Shown here piece by piece: positions 17,004-25,304 of a DNA stretch of 64,000 bases (positions within the stretch are counted from its first letter, which is position 1; every line of letters starts with the position of its first letter). Made by a program: the position numbers and the translations under genes. A model generated the notes under the pieces. The model was given only the letters and a program-made list of their open reading frames with translations. It searched no databases and had not been told where the DNA came from. Location of the stretch: positions 682,001-746,000 of the forward strand of contig NZ_NGJZ01000001.1 in NCBI RefSeq assembly GCF_003987595.1, written 5' to 3'. The stretch is from Vagococcus entomophilus. Lineage in GTDB: Bacteria; Bacillota; Bacilli; Lactobacillales; Vagococcaceae.

Positions 17004-17344
17004 TATGCATCAACCAAACTGGATAGATTAACTAGTGGTGCATCTGACCAAAGCTTTTCTAGATTATAAAATTCACGTTCACTATGATGGAAAACATGGA
17101 CAACGATATCTCCTAAATCAATTAGCACCCATTTACCCGAGTCTTTGCCTTCCACTCTTTTAATCTGTGCGCCATTTTTTGTTTCTTCTTCCACGATTGC
17201 TTCCACTATAGCAGATACTTGACGATCACTATTACCACTACAGATGACAAAATAATCTGCTAGCAATGATACTTTCTGGACATCCAGTCCGATGATATCT
17301 TCTGCTCTTTTTGAATCAGCTGCCTTAACTGCAACTTCTAACAT
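17003..17344 (-). CDS. rsfS: Ribosome silencing factor RsfS
   Basis: A 113-residue protein that binds ribosomal protein uL14 and blocks subunit joining in starvation. Visible signatures: A-D-Y-F-V-I-C-S-G-N-S-D-R-Q-V, E-G-x-x-x-G-K-W-V-L-I-D-L-G-D-I-V-V-H-V-F and Y-N-L-E-K-L-W. It lies between yqeK and yqeM in the conserved order. Confidence 0.95.
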   Translation of the reverse strand: MLEVAVKAADSKRAEDIIGLDVQKVSLLADYFVICSGNSDRQVSAIVEAIVEEETKNGAQIKRVEGKDSGKWVLIDLGDIVVHVFHHSEREFYNLEKLWSDAPLVNLSSLVDA

Positions 17345-17383
17345 TTCATAACTATCTATGATAATCCCTCCTAATTTTTCTTT

Positions 17384-17989
17384 TTAATTGTTTGCTGCCC
17401 ATTGATTGTACGTTTCTAATGATTTAGGGAAGACTTTGGCATTACTTTCAATTAAATGTAACAACGTATGCTTCGCCTCATAGCCAACGGCTTGATCTAA
17501 ATCGGTTAGTGCCAGCGCGCGAGCTGTTTCAACACCAGGAAAATGCCGGCCAGTCTCAACATAATCCGCTACATAAATCACCTTATCGAGAGGCGTCATG
17601 TTTTTTGCCCCTGTGGTATGCAAGCGAATGGCTTGAAGGATTTCCAAGTCATGAATCCCTAATTCCTTTTCTACTAGGTACGCACCTACGATACCATGCC
17701 AAATTGGGTTTCCATATGGTAATAATGCTTTATCAAAATCTTCAGCTAGAATAATCTCTGCCATCTCTTCATCCGGACGTTCTTTTGCATAGTCATGAGC
17801 GAGTGCCGCGATACTTGCTTTTTCGACAGATACATCATATTTTGCTGCAAGCCCTACGGCCATTTCTTCGACACGTAGTACATGCAAGAACCGTTTTTCG
17901 CTCATCCTCATTTGGATTTTTTCCATCAACATTTCACGATTGTAGAAAGTATAGCTTCCAGAATAGATTACTTGATTTTTATTGTTCAT
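17384..17989 (-). CDS. yqeK: HD-domain diadenosine tetraphosphate hydrolase YqeK
   Basis: A 201-residue HD-domain protein; the metal-binding H65-D66 is in A-L-A-H-D-Y-A-K, with the earlier metal His in F-L-H-V-L-R-V-E (residue 36) and later H-T-T-G-A and D-K-V-I-Y-V-A-D-Y motifs. YqeK enzymes split Ap4A symmetrically to ADP. The start overlaps the end of nadD by 11 bp, with AGAGGT inside nadD acting as ribosome binding site. Confidence 0.92.
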   Translation of the reverse strand: MNNKNQVIYSGSYTFYNREMLMEKIQMRMSEKRFLHVLRVEEMAVGLAAKYDVSVEKASIAALAHDYAKERPDEEMAEIILAEDFDKALLPYGNPIWHGIVGAYLVEKELGIHDLEILQAIRLHTTGAKNMTPLDKVIYVADYVETGRHFPGVETARALALTDLDQAVGYEAKHTLLHLIESNAKVFPKSLETYNQWAANN

Positions 17990-18623
17990 CCAAATATAAC
18001 CTCTTTTCAGCTATATATTGTACCACACTATCGGGCAAAAGGTATCGAACCGCGCACCCAGCTTGGATTTTTTCTCGAATAAAGGTCGAACTAATATCCA
18101 TAAGCGGCACATCGACCCAAATAATGGGATAATCACTTGTTTGAGGATATTGAGGACGTCTTATGCCAACAAATTGAATAAGGTGCATCAGTTGGTCAAT
18201 TTTGTACCAAGTAGGTAAGTATTCGACCATATCGCCCCCAATAATAAAATAATAATCAACATCAGGATTTTTTTCAACCAACCGTTTCATGGTTTCATAA
18301 GTGTAGCTTTTACCCCCGCGCATGATTTCCTCTTTTTCGATAGAAAGATGGGGGTTGTTGTGCGTAGCAAGCTCTAACATGTTCAAACGATGAGTTGCAT
18401 CAATTGTTTTCTTTGGATCCACATGTGGTGATTCATAGCTGGGCATCAAATAGACAGCATCTAACCCAAGCTGATGAAATACCTGATCTGCAATAACAAG
18501 GTGTGTCTGGTGGACTGGATTAAAGTTTCCACCAAGTATCCCAACTTGTTTTCTATTTCGCTCTTTTTGAGGCAAAGATTTTGTAGCTGTCAAATAGTTG
18601 ACAGGTGTCGCTTGTCGACTCAT
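17979..18623 (-). CDS. nadD: Nicotinate-nucleotide adenylyltransferase NadD
   Basis: A 214-residue enzyme that adenylates nicotinate mononucleotide in NAD synthesis. The nucleotide-binding G-G-N-F-N-P-V-H-Q-T-H motif is at residues 31-41; I-S-S-T-F-I-R near the C-terminus is the second ATP motif. About 25 residues precede the core, as in other enterococcal forms. Confidence 0.95.
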   Translation of the reverse strand: MSRQATPVNYLTATKSLPQKERNRKQVGILGGNFNPVHQTHLVIADQVFHQLGLDAVYLMPSYESPHVDPKKTIDATHRLNMLELATHNNPHLSIEKEEIMRGGKSYTYETMKRLVEKNPDVDYYFIIGGDMVEYLPTWYKIDQLMHLIQFVGIRRPQYPQTSDYPIIWVDVPLMDISSTFIREKIQAGCAVRYLLPDSVVQYIAEKRLYLDEQ

Positions 18624-18655
18624 ATTTTCATTTCTCTCACTTTCTTATAGAAAAA

Positions 18656-18967
18656 CTAAATATCACGTACTTCTTTTGATAAATGTTGATATTTTTCTTT
18701 TGAAGAAGGTTTAAATAGTACAATGACATGACCAATGGTTTGTACGACAGTGGCTTTGGTGACATTTGCAATCGTCAAGGCGGCCTCATCTGTTAGTTCA
18801 TCTGTATTTTGTAATAAAGAGATTTTGATAAGCTCACGTTTTTCTAAGGCTTCGTTCACTTGAACAAGCATTTGTTCATTGATTCCACCTTTCCCAATTT
18901 GAAAAATTGGTTGCAAGTGGTGTGCCTTGCTTCTCAAAAATCTTTTTTGTTTTCCTCTTAAGTTCAT
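18656..18967 (-). CDS. yhbY: YhbY-type RNA-binding protein
   Basis: A 103-residue CRM-domain protein with L-R-G-K-Q-K-R-F-L-R at the N-terminus and the G-K-G-G-I-N loop that contacts RNA; it associates with pre-50S particles. ATG 18967 is chosen because GAGGA lies 6 nt upstream, whereas an ATG four codons earlier has no site. Confidence 0.92.
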   Translation of the reverse strand: MNLRGKQKRFLRSKAHHLQPIFQIGKGGINEQMLVQVNEALEKRELIKISLLQNTDELTDEAALTIANVTKATVVQTIGHVIVLFKPSSKEKYQHLSKEVRDI

Positions 18968-18982
18968 AAAATTCCTCATTTC

Positions 18983-20095
18983 TTATATTAATGCTTTTCT
19001 TCGAACAACATCTACGCCTTTTGGTGCCCATCCGGCAACCACACAAGGGGTTGTCACGGTAATCCACCCTAAACCGGCAAATACAATATCGGTCTTTTCC
19101 TTGATTGAAAATTCAAAGCGAACAAGCTCTGGAAAATCTGCTATTTCGTCTGGACGAGGCGGTTGCAGTAAGCCCCCGCGATGCTTTTCGTAAAAGTCAG
19201 TTGCACGCTCGAGTTTTGTTCGGTGAATCTCAATGTCATTTGACACATACGCGATAAAAGAAGTACGCTCTCCCTGAACAAAATCAAAACGAGCAAGCCC
19301 ACCTAGAAATAGTGTTTGCCCCGCGTTTAACTGATAAATCTTAGGCTTAATTTCTTTTGTTGGTGCTGTGATACGCAAATCTTTTTTACCAAGATAATGA
19401 GCCATCTGATACTGATGGATAATCCCTGGCGTATCAACTAAACAGTGACCGTCTTCAAGTGGAATTTCAATCTTGTCCAATGTAGTCCCTGGGAATTGGG
19501 AAGTAGTAATGACATCTTTTACCCCAGCTGTTTGTTTAATAATGGCGTTGATCAGAGTAGATTTTCCAACGTTTGTGACTCCCACAACATAAACATCTTT
19601 TCCTTTGCGGTACTGCTCAATTTTTTCAAGAAGCATGTGAATATCACTTGCTTTTTTTGCACTCGTCAGCAAGACATCTTTAGGTCTTAAGCCGACTTCA
19701 TGTGCGCGCTCACGTAGCCATTGTGTCATTTTACTTTTTTTGAGTGATTTCGGTAAAATATCGACTTTATTTCCAACAAGTAAAACTGGATTATTTCCAA
19801 TAAATCGGTGCAATCCTGGAATCACACTACCATTAAAGTCAAAAATATCGATGACATTTACGATTAATGCATCTGTTTCACCAATTTGATTGAGCAGTCT
19901 TAAAAAGTCATCATCCGTTAATTGCACATCTTGAATGTCATTATAATGTCTTAGTCGAAAGCATCTTTGACAGTAAACTTCCCCAGTTTCTTCCCCTTTT
20001 TTTAAGGCAGCGTTTGGGGTATAGCCCAGTTCTTCTGGATTTTCTGTTTGAATCGGTGCGCCGCACCCGATACAGCGTAATTCTTCATTAATCAT
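18983..20095 (-). CDS. yqeH: Circularly permuted ribosome-assembly GTPase YqeH
   Basis: A 370-residue GTPase for 30S assembly. An N-terminal zinc finger (C-I-G-C-G and Y-C-Q-R-C) precedes the permuted GTPase motifs: N-K-V-D (G4), T-S-A-K (G5), G-V-T-N-V-G-K-S-T (G1), then D-T-P-G (G3). The start ATG overlaps the yqeG stop (ATGA). It is the second gene of the yqe operon. Confidence 0.95.
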   Translation of the reverse strand: MINEELRCIGCGAPIQTENPEELGYTPNAALKKGEETGEVYCQRCFRLRHYNDIQDVQLTDDDFLRLLNQIGETDALIVNVIDIFDFNGSVIPGLHRFIGNNPVLLVGNKVDILPKSLKKSKMTQWLRERAHEVGLRPKDVLLTSAKKASDIHMLLEKIEQYRKGKDVYVVGVTNVGKSTLINAIIKQTAGVKDVITTSQFPGTTLDKIEIPLEDGHCLVDTPGIIHQYQMAHYLGKKDLRITAPTKEIKPKIYQLNAGQTLFLGGLARFDFVQGERTSFIAYVSNDIEIHRTKLERATDFYEKHRGGLLQPPRPDEIADFPELVRFEFSIKEKTDIVFAGLGWITVTTPCVVAGWAPKGVDVVRRKALI

Positions 20096-20616
20096 AATTG
20101 TTTGCTCCAATCCATAGCCGGATTTTTCTTTTTTAGTTGTTTCATGACGATTTTTTCTAAGCGTCGATTGAACTTGGTATTCCAAGCGTCTGTTTCAACA
20201 ACTGGTTTGACAAGAATTGATCGAATACCCGCACCATTTGCCCCACGAATGTCCGTCATTATTTGGTCTCCAACCATAACCAACGATTCTTTTGGCAAGC
20301 TAAATTTTTTTTCGACTTCTTTAAAGCCTTTTTGCGTTGGTTTTAAAGCTCGCGCTACATAGTCCAAACCAAGTTGTTCTACAACACGGTGAATTCGCTC
20401 TGCTTTGTTATTTGAGACAACGATGACAGGGATCCTTGCTTCTTTCATGGTTTGAATCCAGCTTAACAATTCTTTCGTTCCATCCGGGTTATTCCAAGCA
20501 ATAAGTGTGTTGTCTAAATCTGTTAAGACCGCTTTAATTCCCTGTTTTTCTAATTGCTCTGGTGTAATCTGATAAATGGCTTCAATCATCCAAGTCGGTT
20601 TATATTTTGAAAACAT
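20092..20616 (-). CDS. yqeG: YqeG family HAD IIIA phosphatase
   Basis: A 174-residue HAD-superfamily protein with the D-L-D-N-T-L motif (nucleophile Asp), V-V-S-N-N motif II and M-V-G-D-Q-I-M-T-D motif IV. The physiological substrate is not settled. First gene of the yqeG-yqeH-yhbY-nadD-yqeK-rsfS-yqeM operon, with GGGAG before the ATG and a terminator-like hairpin in its leader. Confidence 0.92.
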   Translation of the reverse strand: MFSKYKPTWMIEAIYQITPEQLEKQGIKAVLTDLDNTLIAWNNPDGTKELLSWIQTMKEARIPVIVVSNNKAERIHRVVEQLGLDYVARALKPTQKGFKEVEKKFSLPKESLVMVGDQIMTDIRGANGAGIRSILVKPVVETDAWNTKFNRRLEKIVMKQLKKKNPAMDWSKQL

Positions 20617-20630
20617 AAAGACTCCCTTCT

Positions 20631-20661
20631 ATTAAAAACAGGAGTACCTCTACAGTACTCC
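20631..20661 (-). promoter_or_regulatory. Leader hairpin with T run, possible attenuator of the yqe operon
   Basis: GGAGTAC, 7-nt loop, GTACTCC, then TGTTTTTAAT on the minus strand. It lies downstream of the yqeG promoter and upstream of its ribosome binding site, so transcripts from that promoter must read through it. It could also be the terminator of the ECF S gene upstream. Confidence 0.55.
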
Positions 20662-20676
20662 CTCATCTCACCCTCG

Positions 20677-20706
20677 ATTATACCATTGATATAGACTTTT
20701 TTTCAA
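20677..20706 (-). promoter_or_regulatory. Promoter of the yqeG operon
   Basis: TTGAAA (20701-20706), 18 bp, TGGTATAAT (TATAAT at 20677-20682) on the minus strand: a strong extended -10 promoter about 10 bp before the leader hairpin. Confidence 0.75.
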
Positions 20707-20724
20707 TATAATGGCAATATTTCT

Positions 20725-21240
20725 TTACTTGAGGGCAAATCTTTTTGCAATCAACAAAAATGGTTGGTAAAGCAAAAAGTAAAAGCAGACATTGCCAATA
20801 GCATGAAACAGATCAAATGAGATTCCTGCTAAATAATAAGGCCAAAATGCAGTCAGTCCAAAAAAGAGAAACTGCACAACAGATAAGATAAAGCCATACA
20901 TCATTCCGACAACAAAGCTAAGCACGACTTGTAGCCAAAAGTACTCAATTAAGCGTGTATATTTACACAAGAAACCGACGAGGCAAAGTATCACAAAATA
21001 AGATAGGCATTGTACCACTACCCAGTAACCAAAGCCTAGATAAATGCTCGAAACAATTACGGCTAACAAAGACACTATCAAACCGTTTACAAATCCTGTA
21101 CAAATTGTAATTAGCAACAAACTATCTGTCATTGGTTGAACGTTGGGCAGAACTTGAAAAAGTAATCTTCCAACGACACAGGCCGCTGTGAGGAGCGCTA
21201 AAAAAGCTATTCTTCTGGCGGAAAAATTTTTACTCTTCAT
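20725..21240 (-). CDS. ECF transporter S component
   Basis: A 171-residue membrane protein with about six hydrophobic segments and a short A-R-R-I-A-F-L-A-L-L motif at the N-terminus, as in S components that bind vitamins for energy-coupling factor transporters. The start ATG is inside the end of the DUF4430 lipoprotein gene (11-bp overlap), so the two are coupled. The vitamin is not readable; DUF4430 partners have been linked to cobalamin-type substrates. The shared EcfA/T module is not in this window. Confidence 0.75.
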   Translation of the reverse strand: MKSKNFSARRIAFLALLTAACVVGRLLFQVLPNVQPMTDSLLLITICTGFVNGLIVSLLAVIVSSIYLGFGYWVVVQCLSYFVILCLVGFLCKYTRLIEYFWLQVVLSFVVGMMYGFILSVVQFLFFGLTAFWPYYLAGISFDLFHAIGNVCFYFLLYQPFLLIAKRFALK

Positions 21241-21631
21241 ATTTACTTAAGTCAAAAACAATACTATCTGATTTTTTCAACTTGTACTGACTAGCACCGA
21301 CTGTTGCACTTTCTCCGTTTATCGTATACGTCCAATACTTCTGATGGGTTGTGTCTTGACTCTTACCATCAATAGAAGTAATAAATCCTTTTCCATCATC
21401 TTTGACACTATAGTTTGCTTTCAAGGCATTTAACAATGTCTCTCCTGTATCAACAACAATTTTTTTTGTTGATACTATTTTCCCATCGTTTTTTAATTTT
21501 AATTGAACTGTTATTTTTTCTTTCGTTTCTGTAACAGAATTTTGCGTTTCCTTTTGATCAGAAATGCTAGTGCATGCGCTCAAATTAAGTACAAAAAGTA
21601 CAGATACAACTCCTACGAAAAATTTTTTCAT
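21230..21631 (-). CDS. DUF4430 domain lipoprotein
   Basis: A 133-residue lipoprotein: a hydrophobic signal ends in a lipobox L-N-L-S-A-C (Cys near residue 20). The mature part is a DUF4430 domain, related to the C-terminal domain of transcobalamin-type proteins, with G-E-T-L-L-N-A-L, Y-W-T-Y-T-I-N-G and G-A-S-Q-Y motifs. ATG 21631 with AGGAGG is chosen over an upstream in-frame start. It is cotranscribed with an ECF S component, so it may be a surface receptor feeding that transporter. Confidence 0.8.
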   Translation of the reverse strand: MKKFFVGVVSVLFVLNLSACTSISDQKETQNSVTETKEKITVQLKLKNDGKIVSTKKIVVDTGETLLNALKANYSVKDDGKGFITSIDGKSQDTTHQKYWTYTINGESATVGASQYKLKKSDSIVFDLSKYEE

Positions 21632-21815
21632 TCTCTTCCTCCTTATATTCTCTGCACTTCTAAAATAAGCTATTTTGAGCAATCTCGTCAACTATTTTAT
21701 TTTAAAGAATTAATTGATTCCCCTTAGTTCCTTGCTTGATATTTTAGGCGAAGCTATACCATTACAGAATCATTAGAATGCTATCATTTATTTCCTAGCG
21801 TATTCTCATATTGTG

Positions 21816-21824
21816 TGCTATACT
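21816..21824 (+). promoter_or_regulatory. Extended -10 promoter of the amino acid ABC operon
   Basis: TGCTATACT with TATACT at 21819-21824, 48 bp before the ATG of the ATPase gene. The -35 region is weak. The 240-bp gap between the divergent operons shows no riboswitch-like structure. Confidence 0.5.
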
Positions 21825-21871
21825 TTTCGTCATAGTACATTTATTAGATTAATTAGATTGGATGTGACATT

Positions 21872-22600
21872 ATGCTTCAACTTAAACATGTCAACAAATT
21901 TTATGGGGATCATCACGTATTAAAAGACATTTCTCTTACAATAGAAGATGGGGAAAAAGTGGTGATTATTGGACCGTCTGGGTCAGGGAAAAGCACCCTT
22001 ATTCGTTGTATGAATGGATTAGAAACAATTACAGATGGCCTGATATTAATTGATGATATCGATATCACAAAGAAAAACGCACCTATTCAAAAAGTGCGTC
22101 AAAAAGTAGCAATGGTCTTTCAGAATTTTAATTTATACGCACATAAAACCATTTTAGAAAACCTGACTTTAGCTCCTATCAAAATCAAAGGAATTTCAAA
22201 AAAAGAAGCTGAAAAAACAGGAATGGAATACTTAGAACGTGTTGGCCTTGCTGATAAGGCAAATGCTTACCCTGCTCAATTATCTGGTGGGCAACAGCAA
22301 CGTGTTGCAATTTCTCGCGTGCTCAACATGCATCCCGAAGTAATTTTGTTTGATGAACCAACTTCTGCGCTCGATCCAGAAATGATCCAAGAGGTGCTTG
22401 AAGTAATGATTGATTTATCAAGCAATAATATGACTATGGTTGTTGTTACGCACGAAATGGGTTTTGCACGCACGGTTGCTGACAAAATAATCTTCATGGA
22501 TGACGGCTCTATCGTAGAGACAGGAACACCCGAGCATTTCTTTACAAATACTCAAAACAAACGGGCACAAGATTTCTTAAGTAAAATTATTCATCATTAA
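21872..22600 (+). CDS. Polar amino acid ABC transporter, ATP-binding protein
   Basis: A 242-residue GlnQ-type ATPase: Walker [10 protein letters not shown], signature L-S-G-G-Q-Q-Q-R, Walker [13 protein letters not shown] and the H-switch V-V-T-H-E-M-G-F-A. It energises the import system formed with the following binding protein and two permeases, probably for glutamine, glutamate or aspartate. Confidence 0.92.
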   Translation: MLQLKHVNKFYGDHHVLKDISLTIEDGEKVVIIGPSGSGKSTLIRCMNGLETITDGLILIDDIDITKKNAPIQKVRQKVAMVFQNFNLYAHKTILENLTLAPIKIKGISKKEAEKTGMEYLERVGLADKANAYPAQLSGGQQQRVAISRVLNMHPEVILFDEPTSALDPEMIQEVLEVMIDLSSNNMTMVVVTHEMGFARTVADKIIFMDDGSIVETGTPEHFFTNTQNKRAQDFLSKIIHH

Positions 22601-22645
22601 GAATCAGTACTCTGAATTAACAGAATTTTTGAAAGGATGAGAAAA

Positions 22646-23494
22646 ATGAAAAAGTGGAAAAAAGTTGTTTTAGGGGTCAGTATTTTATTTTCTTTAGGTT
22701 TGATTGCAGGCTGTAGTAACTCAGATAAAAGTACTTCATCGTCTTCTTCAAGTAGTAAGTCAAGTGGTGGTGCATCTAATCTACCTGCTCAAGTTCAAAA
22801 AATTAAAGATGCTGGTGTGCTAAAGGTGGGTGTCAAAGAGGACGTTCCAAACTTTGGTTACTTAAATCCTGACACCAATAAAAACGAAGGAATGGAAATT
22901 GATGTTGCTAAATTGATTGCTAAAGAAATCACTGGTAGTGAAAAAAATATTGAGTATGTGGGTGTAACGGCCAAGACGCGTGGTCCATTGCTTGATAATG
23001 GTGAAATCAATATGGTTATCGCAACCTTCACAATCACGGATGAAAGAAAAAAAACGTATAACTTTACAGAGCCATATTACAAGGATCAAGTTGGCTTCCT
23101 TGTTCGTAAGAAAGATAAAATTTCTAGTATCAAGGATCTTGATGGTAAAACAATTGGTGTTGCCCAATCTGCTACAACAAAGCAATCACTTCAAGAAGAA
23201 GCTAAAAAAGAAGGAATTTCATTCAAATATTTAGAACTCGGTTCTTATCCAGAACTAAAAACTGCCTTAACCTCAAAACGAATTGATGCCTTTTCAGTTG
23301 ATAAATCAATTTTGACTGGTTATGTAGATAAAAATACAGAAATTCTTAAAGGTGGATTTGCACCTCAAGAGTACGGAATTGCCACGAAAAAAAGTAATGC
23401 AGAACTTAACACTTACCTCAACACGCTAATTAAAAAATGGGCGAGTGACGGCACTTTGGATAAAATTTATAAAAAATGGAATTTAACGGAATAA
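22646..23494 (+). CDS. Amino acid ABC transporter substrate-binding lipoprotein
   Basis: A 282-residue SBP_bac_3 lipoprotein. The signal ends in L-I-A-G-C, followed by a serine-rich linker. The binding domain has V-G-V-K-E-D-V-P, the E-G-M-E-I-D-V-A-K motif, T-D-E-R-K and a central V-G-F-L-V-R. ATG 22646 has AAGGA at 9 nt; an in-frame ATG three codons earlier overlaps the site. It resembles glutamate/aspartate/glutamine receptors. Confidence 0.92.
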   Translation: MKKWKKVVLGVSILFSLGLIAGCSNSDKSTSSSSSSSKSSGGASNLPAQVQKIKDAGVLKVGVKEDVPNFGYLNPDTNKNEGMEIDVAKLIAKEITGSEKNIEYVGVTAKTRGPLLDNGEINMVIATFTITDERKKTYNFTEPYYKDQVGFLVRKKDKISSIKDLDGKTIGVAQSATTKQSLQEEAKKEGISFKYLELGSYPELKTALTSKRIDAFSVDKSILTGYVDKNTEILKGGFAPQEYGIATKKSNAELNTYLNTLIKKWASDGTLDKIYKKWNLTE

Positions 23495-23540
23495 TTAGTT
23501 GGAACCAGTTGATTGGACCAATTAGGAGGGATTTATTTTG

Positions 23541-24245
23541 ATGCAATTTGGATCAATACAATGGTTGCAAGATGGACCATTTGCACTACATCGTTGGGCG
23601 TCTTTGAAGGAAAGTTTTCCACTTTTCCTTCATGCTTTTTTATACACTTTAGGCATTTCAATTGGAGCGCTTATTTTATCAGGGATTTTAGGGATAATTT
23701 TCGGAAGTCTCTCCGCTGCCCAAAGCAAGTTTTTACGCGGAGTTTCTCGAGTGTACGTCGAGTTTTTCCAAAATACACCACTACTTATACAAGTCTTTTT
23801 TGTGTATTATGGTCTTCCATTAGTTAATGTTGTTATGCCTGTATACTTAATTGGAATTATCTGTGTAGGGATTTATCAAGGTGCATACATAGCAGAAGTC
23901 GTTCGTTCTGGTGTTCAGTCAGTCGCCAAGGGACAATCAGAAGCAGCGTATTCGCAAGGCTTCAACTATTGGCAAACTATGTTTTTGATTGTTTTGCCAC
24001 AAGCTTGGAGAATTATGCTACCACCACTTACTAACCAAGTTGTCAATCTGATAAAAAATACTTCAGTAATTGCTATCATTTCAGGTGCAGATATTATGTT
24101 TACTGCCAATAGTTGGTCCTCCATGAACTTAAACTATGTACCCGCGTTTACGCTTGCAGGATTACTGTATTTTATCTTGTGCTTCCCTCTTGCAAAATGG
24201 GCGAGAAATATGGAAGAAAAAAACAAACGTGCTTATTCTAGATAA
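23541..24245 (+). CDS. Amino acid ABC transporter permease 1
   Basis: A 234-residue HisM/GlnP-type permease with five to six membrane spans, the F-F-Q-N-T-P-L-L-I-Q motif and the EAA loop (S-E-A-A-Y-S-Q-G-F). AGGAGG at 23524-23529 is 11 nt from ATG 23541; TTG at 23538, one codon earlier, has better spacing and may be the real start. It pairs with the next permease. Confidence 0.9.
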   Translation: MQFGSIQWLQDGPFALHRWASLKESFPLFLHAFLYTLGISIGALILSGILGIIFGSLSAAQSKFLRGVSRVYVEFFQNTPLLIQVFFVYYGLPLVNVVMPVYLIGIICVGIYQGAYIAEVVRSGVQSVAKGQSEAAYSQGFNYWQTMFLIVLPQAWRIMLPPLTNQVVNLIKNTSVIAIISGADIMFTANSWSSMNLNYVPAFTLAGLLYFILCFPLAKWARNMEEKNKRAYSR

Positions 24246-24259
24246 AGGAGGAATCAATT

Positions 24260-24925
24260 GTGAATTTTTCAGAACAAATGCACCAGTTATTTACAGTTAA
24301 TAATATGCGATTTTTATTGAGTGGCTTAGGCTTAACACTTTACATTTCTGCTATTGCAATCGTTCTAAGTACCCTATTTGGTACAGTACTTGCAATTTGT
24401 CGAAATATGAAGCGTGGTCCTTTAAAATTTATTGCAGCACTTTATATTGAAATTGTACGAAATATTCCCAATTTGTTGTGGATATTCGTTATTTTTCTAA
24501 TCTTCCACCTAAAATCAACTCCAGCTGGAATCGTTAGTTTCACTGTCTTTACGACTGCTGCTCTAGCTGAAATTGTTCGGGGGGGAATTAACAGTGTAGA
24601 CAAAGGACAGATTGAGGCTGCTGAATCTCAAGGCTTCAATAACTCTCAAGTGATGCGTTATATTGTTTTACCCCAGGCTTTCCGGAGTATGCTTCCTGCG
24701 ATCATCTCACAGTTTGTGACGGTAATCAAAGATACTAGTTTCCTTTGGTCAGTCTTAGCACTGAAAGAGTTTTTAGGAAAAGCCAATATTTTAATGGGTC
24801 GTTACTCTCAAACAAGCCAAGTCTTTGTACTCTATGGCTTAGTTGCTCTTGGGTATTTCCTCATTAATTTTGCTCTTTCATATTTTTCACGTAAACTCTC
24901 AAAATCTTGGGCAAACAGCTACTAA
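24260..24925 (+). CDS. Amino acid ABC transporter permease 2
   Basis: A 221-residue permease, GTG start after AAAGGAGG. It has the L-Y-I-E-I-V-R-N-I-P motif and the EAA loop (I-E-A-A-E-S-Q-G-F). Last gene of the ATPase-receptor-permease-permease operon, followed by a terminator. Confidence 0.9.
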   Translation: MNFSEQMHQLFTVNNMRFLLSGLGLTLYISAIAIVLSTLFGTVLAICRNMKRGPLKFIAALYIEIVRNIPNLLWIFVIFLIFHLKSTPAGIVSFTVFTTAALAEIVRGGINSVDKGQIEAAESQGFNNSQVMRYIVLPQAFRSMLPAIISQFVTVIKDTSFLWSVLALKEFLGKANILMGRYSQTSQVFVLYGLVALGYFLINFALSYFSRKLSKSWANSY

Positions 24926-24955
24926 GTAATTTATTTTTAAATTGCTAGTCCTAAT

Positions 24956-25006
24956 AAAAAAAGTGAACATTACGAGTTTTTTAAACTTTTTCTGGACACT
25001 TTTTTT
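24956..25006 (+). terminator. Terminator of the amino acid ABC operon
   Basis: A7-GTG pairs with CAC-T7 (24956-24965 with 24997-25006), enclosing a small inner AGTTT/AAACT hairpin. Confidence 0.6.
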
Positions 25007-25102
25007 GTTTACTCTTTTTTAAAATGTTGCCAATTTTTTTCGTCTTTTCTTCATGATGTAACATGGAATTGTCACATTTTTTTCATAAGTTTCCGCTATA
25101 GT

Positions 25103-25235
25103 ATATGTATACCCAATAACAAAACTCAAACTTAAACTTTTTCATTATTTACTCCTCCAGTAAATAAACCGGTTCTTTCATTAGAACCACCCCTTTTTAA
25201 GCAAACGCAACTATCCCAATTGCGTTTGCTTTTTT
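25103..25235 (+). ncRNA. Candidate trans-acting small RNA with a CCUCC (anti-SD) loop
   Basis: A gene-free stretch between two operons, without a plausible ORF, that ends in a strong intrinsic terminator. It folds into three consecutive hairpins: a 9-bp stem (25145-25153 with 25159-25167) whose five-base loop is exactly CCTCC; a 6-bp stem GGTTCT/AGAACC (25171-25188); and the terminator (25199-25231). CCUCC is complementary to the GGAGG ribosome binding sites used here, as in known loop-type regulatory RNAs. TATAGT at 25097-25102 may be the -10; the best -35 (TTGTCA, 25069-25074) is 22 bp away, so the 5' end is uncertain and an activator may be needed. Not matched to any named RNA. Confidence 0.55.
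25199..25235 (+). terminator. Terminator ending the candidate sRNA
   Basis: AAGCAAACGCAA / TTGCGTTTGCTT 12-bp perfect stem followed by a T run. No coding gene precedes it within 270 bp, which is the main reason to propose an RNA gene. Confidence 0.85.
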
Positions 25236-25304
25236 CATTGGAAAGCCTTACATATTGTGATATGCTATTCTTGATCACTCATATTTAAATAAAAGGAGAA
25301 AAAC

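Noticed and set aside
21632..21871. Cobalamin or other riboswitch upstream of the DUF4430/ECF genes
   Set aside because: The 240 bp shared with a divergent promoter shows no B12-box-like sequence or multi-stem layout.
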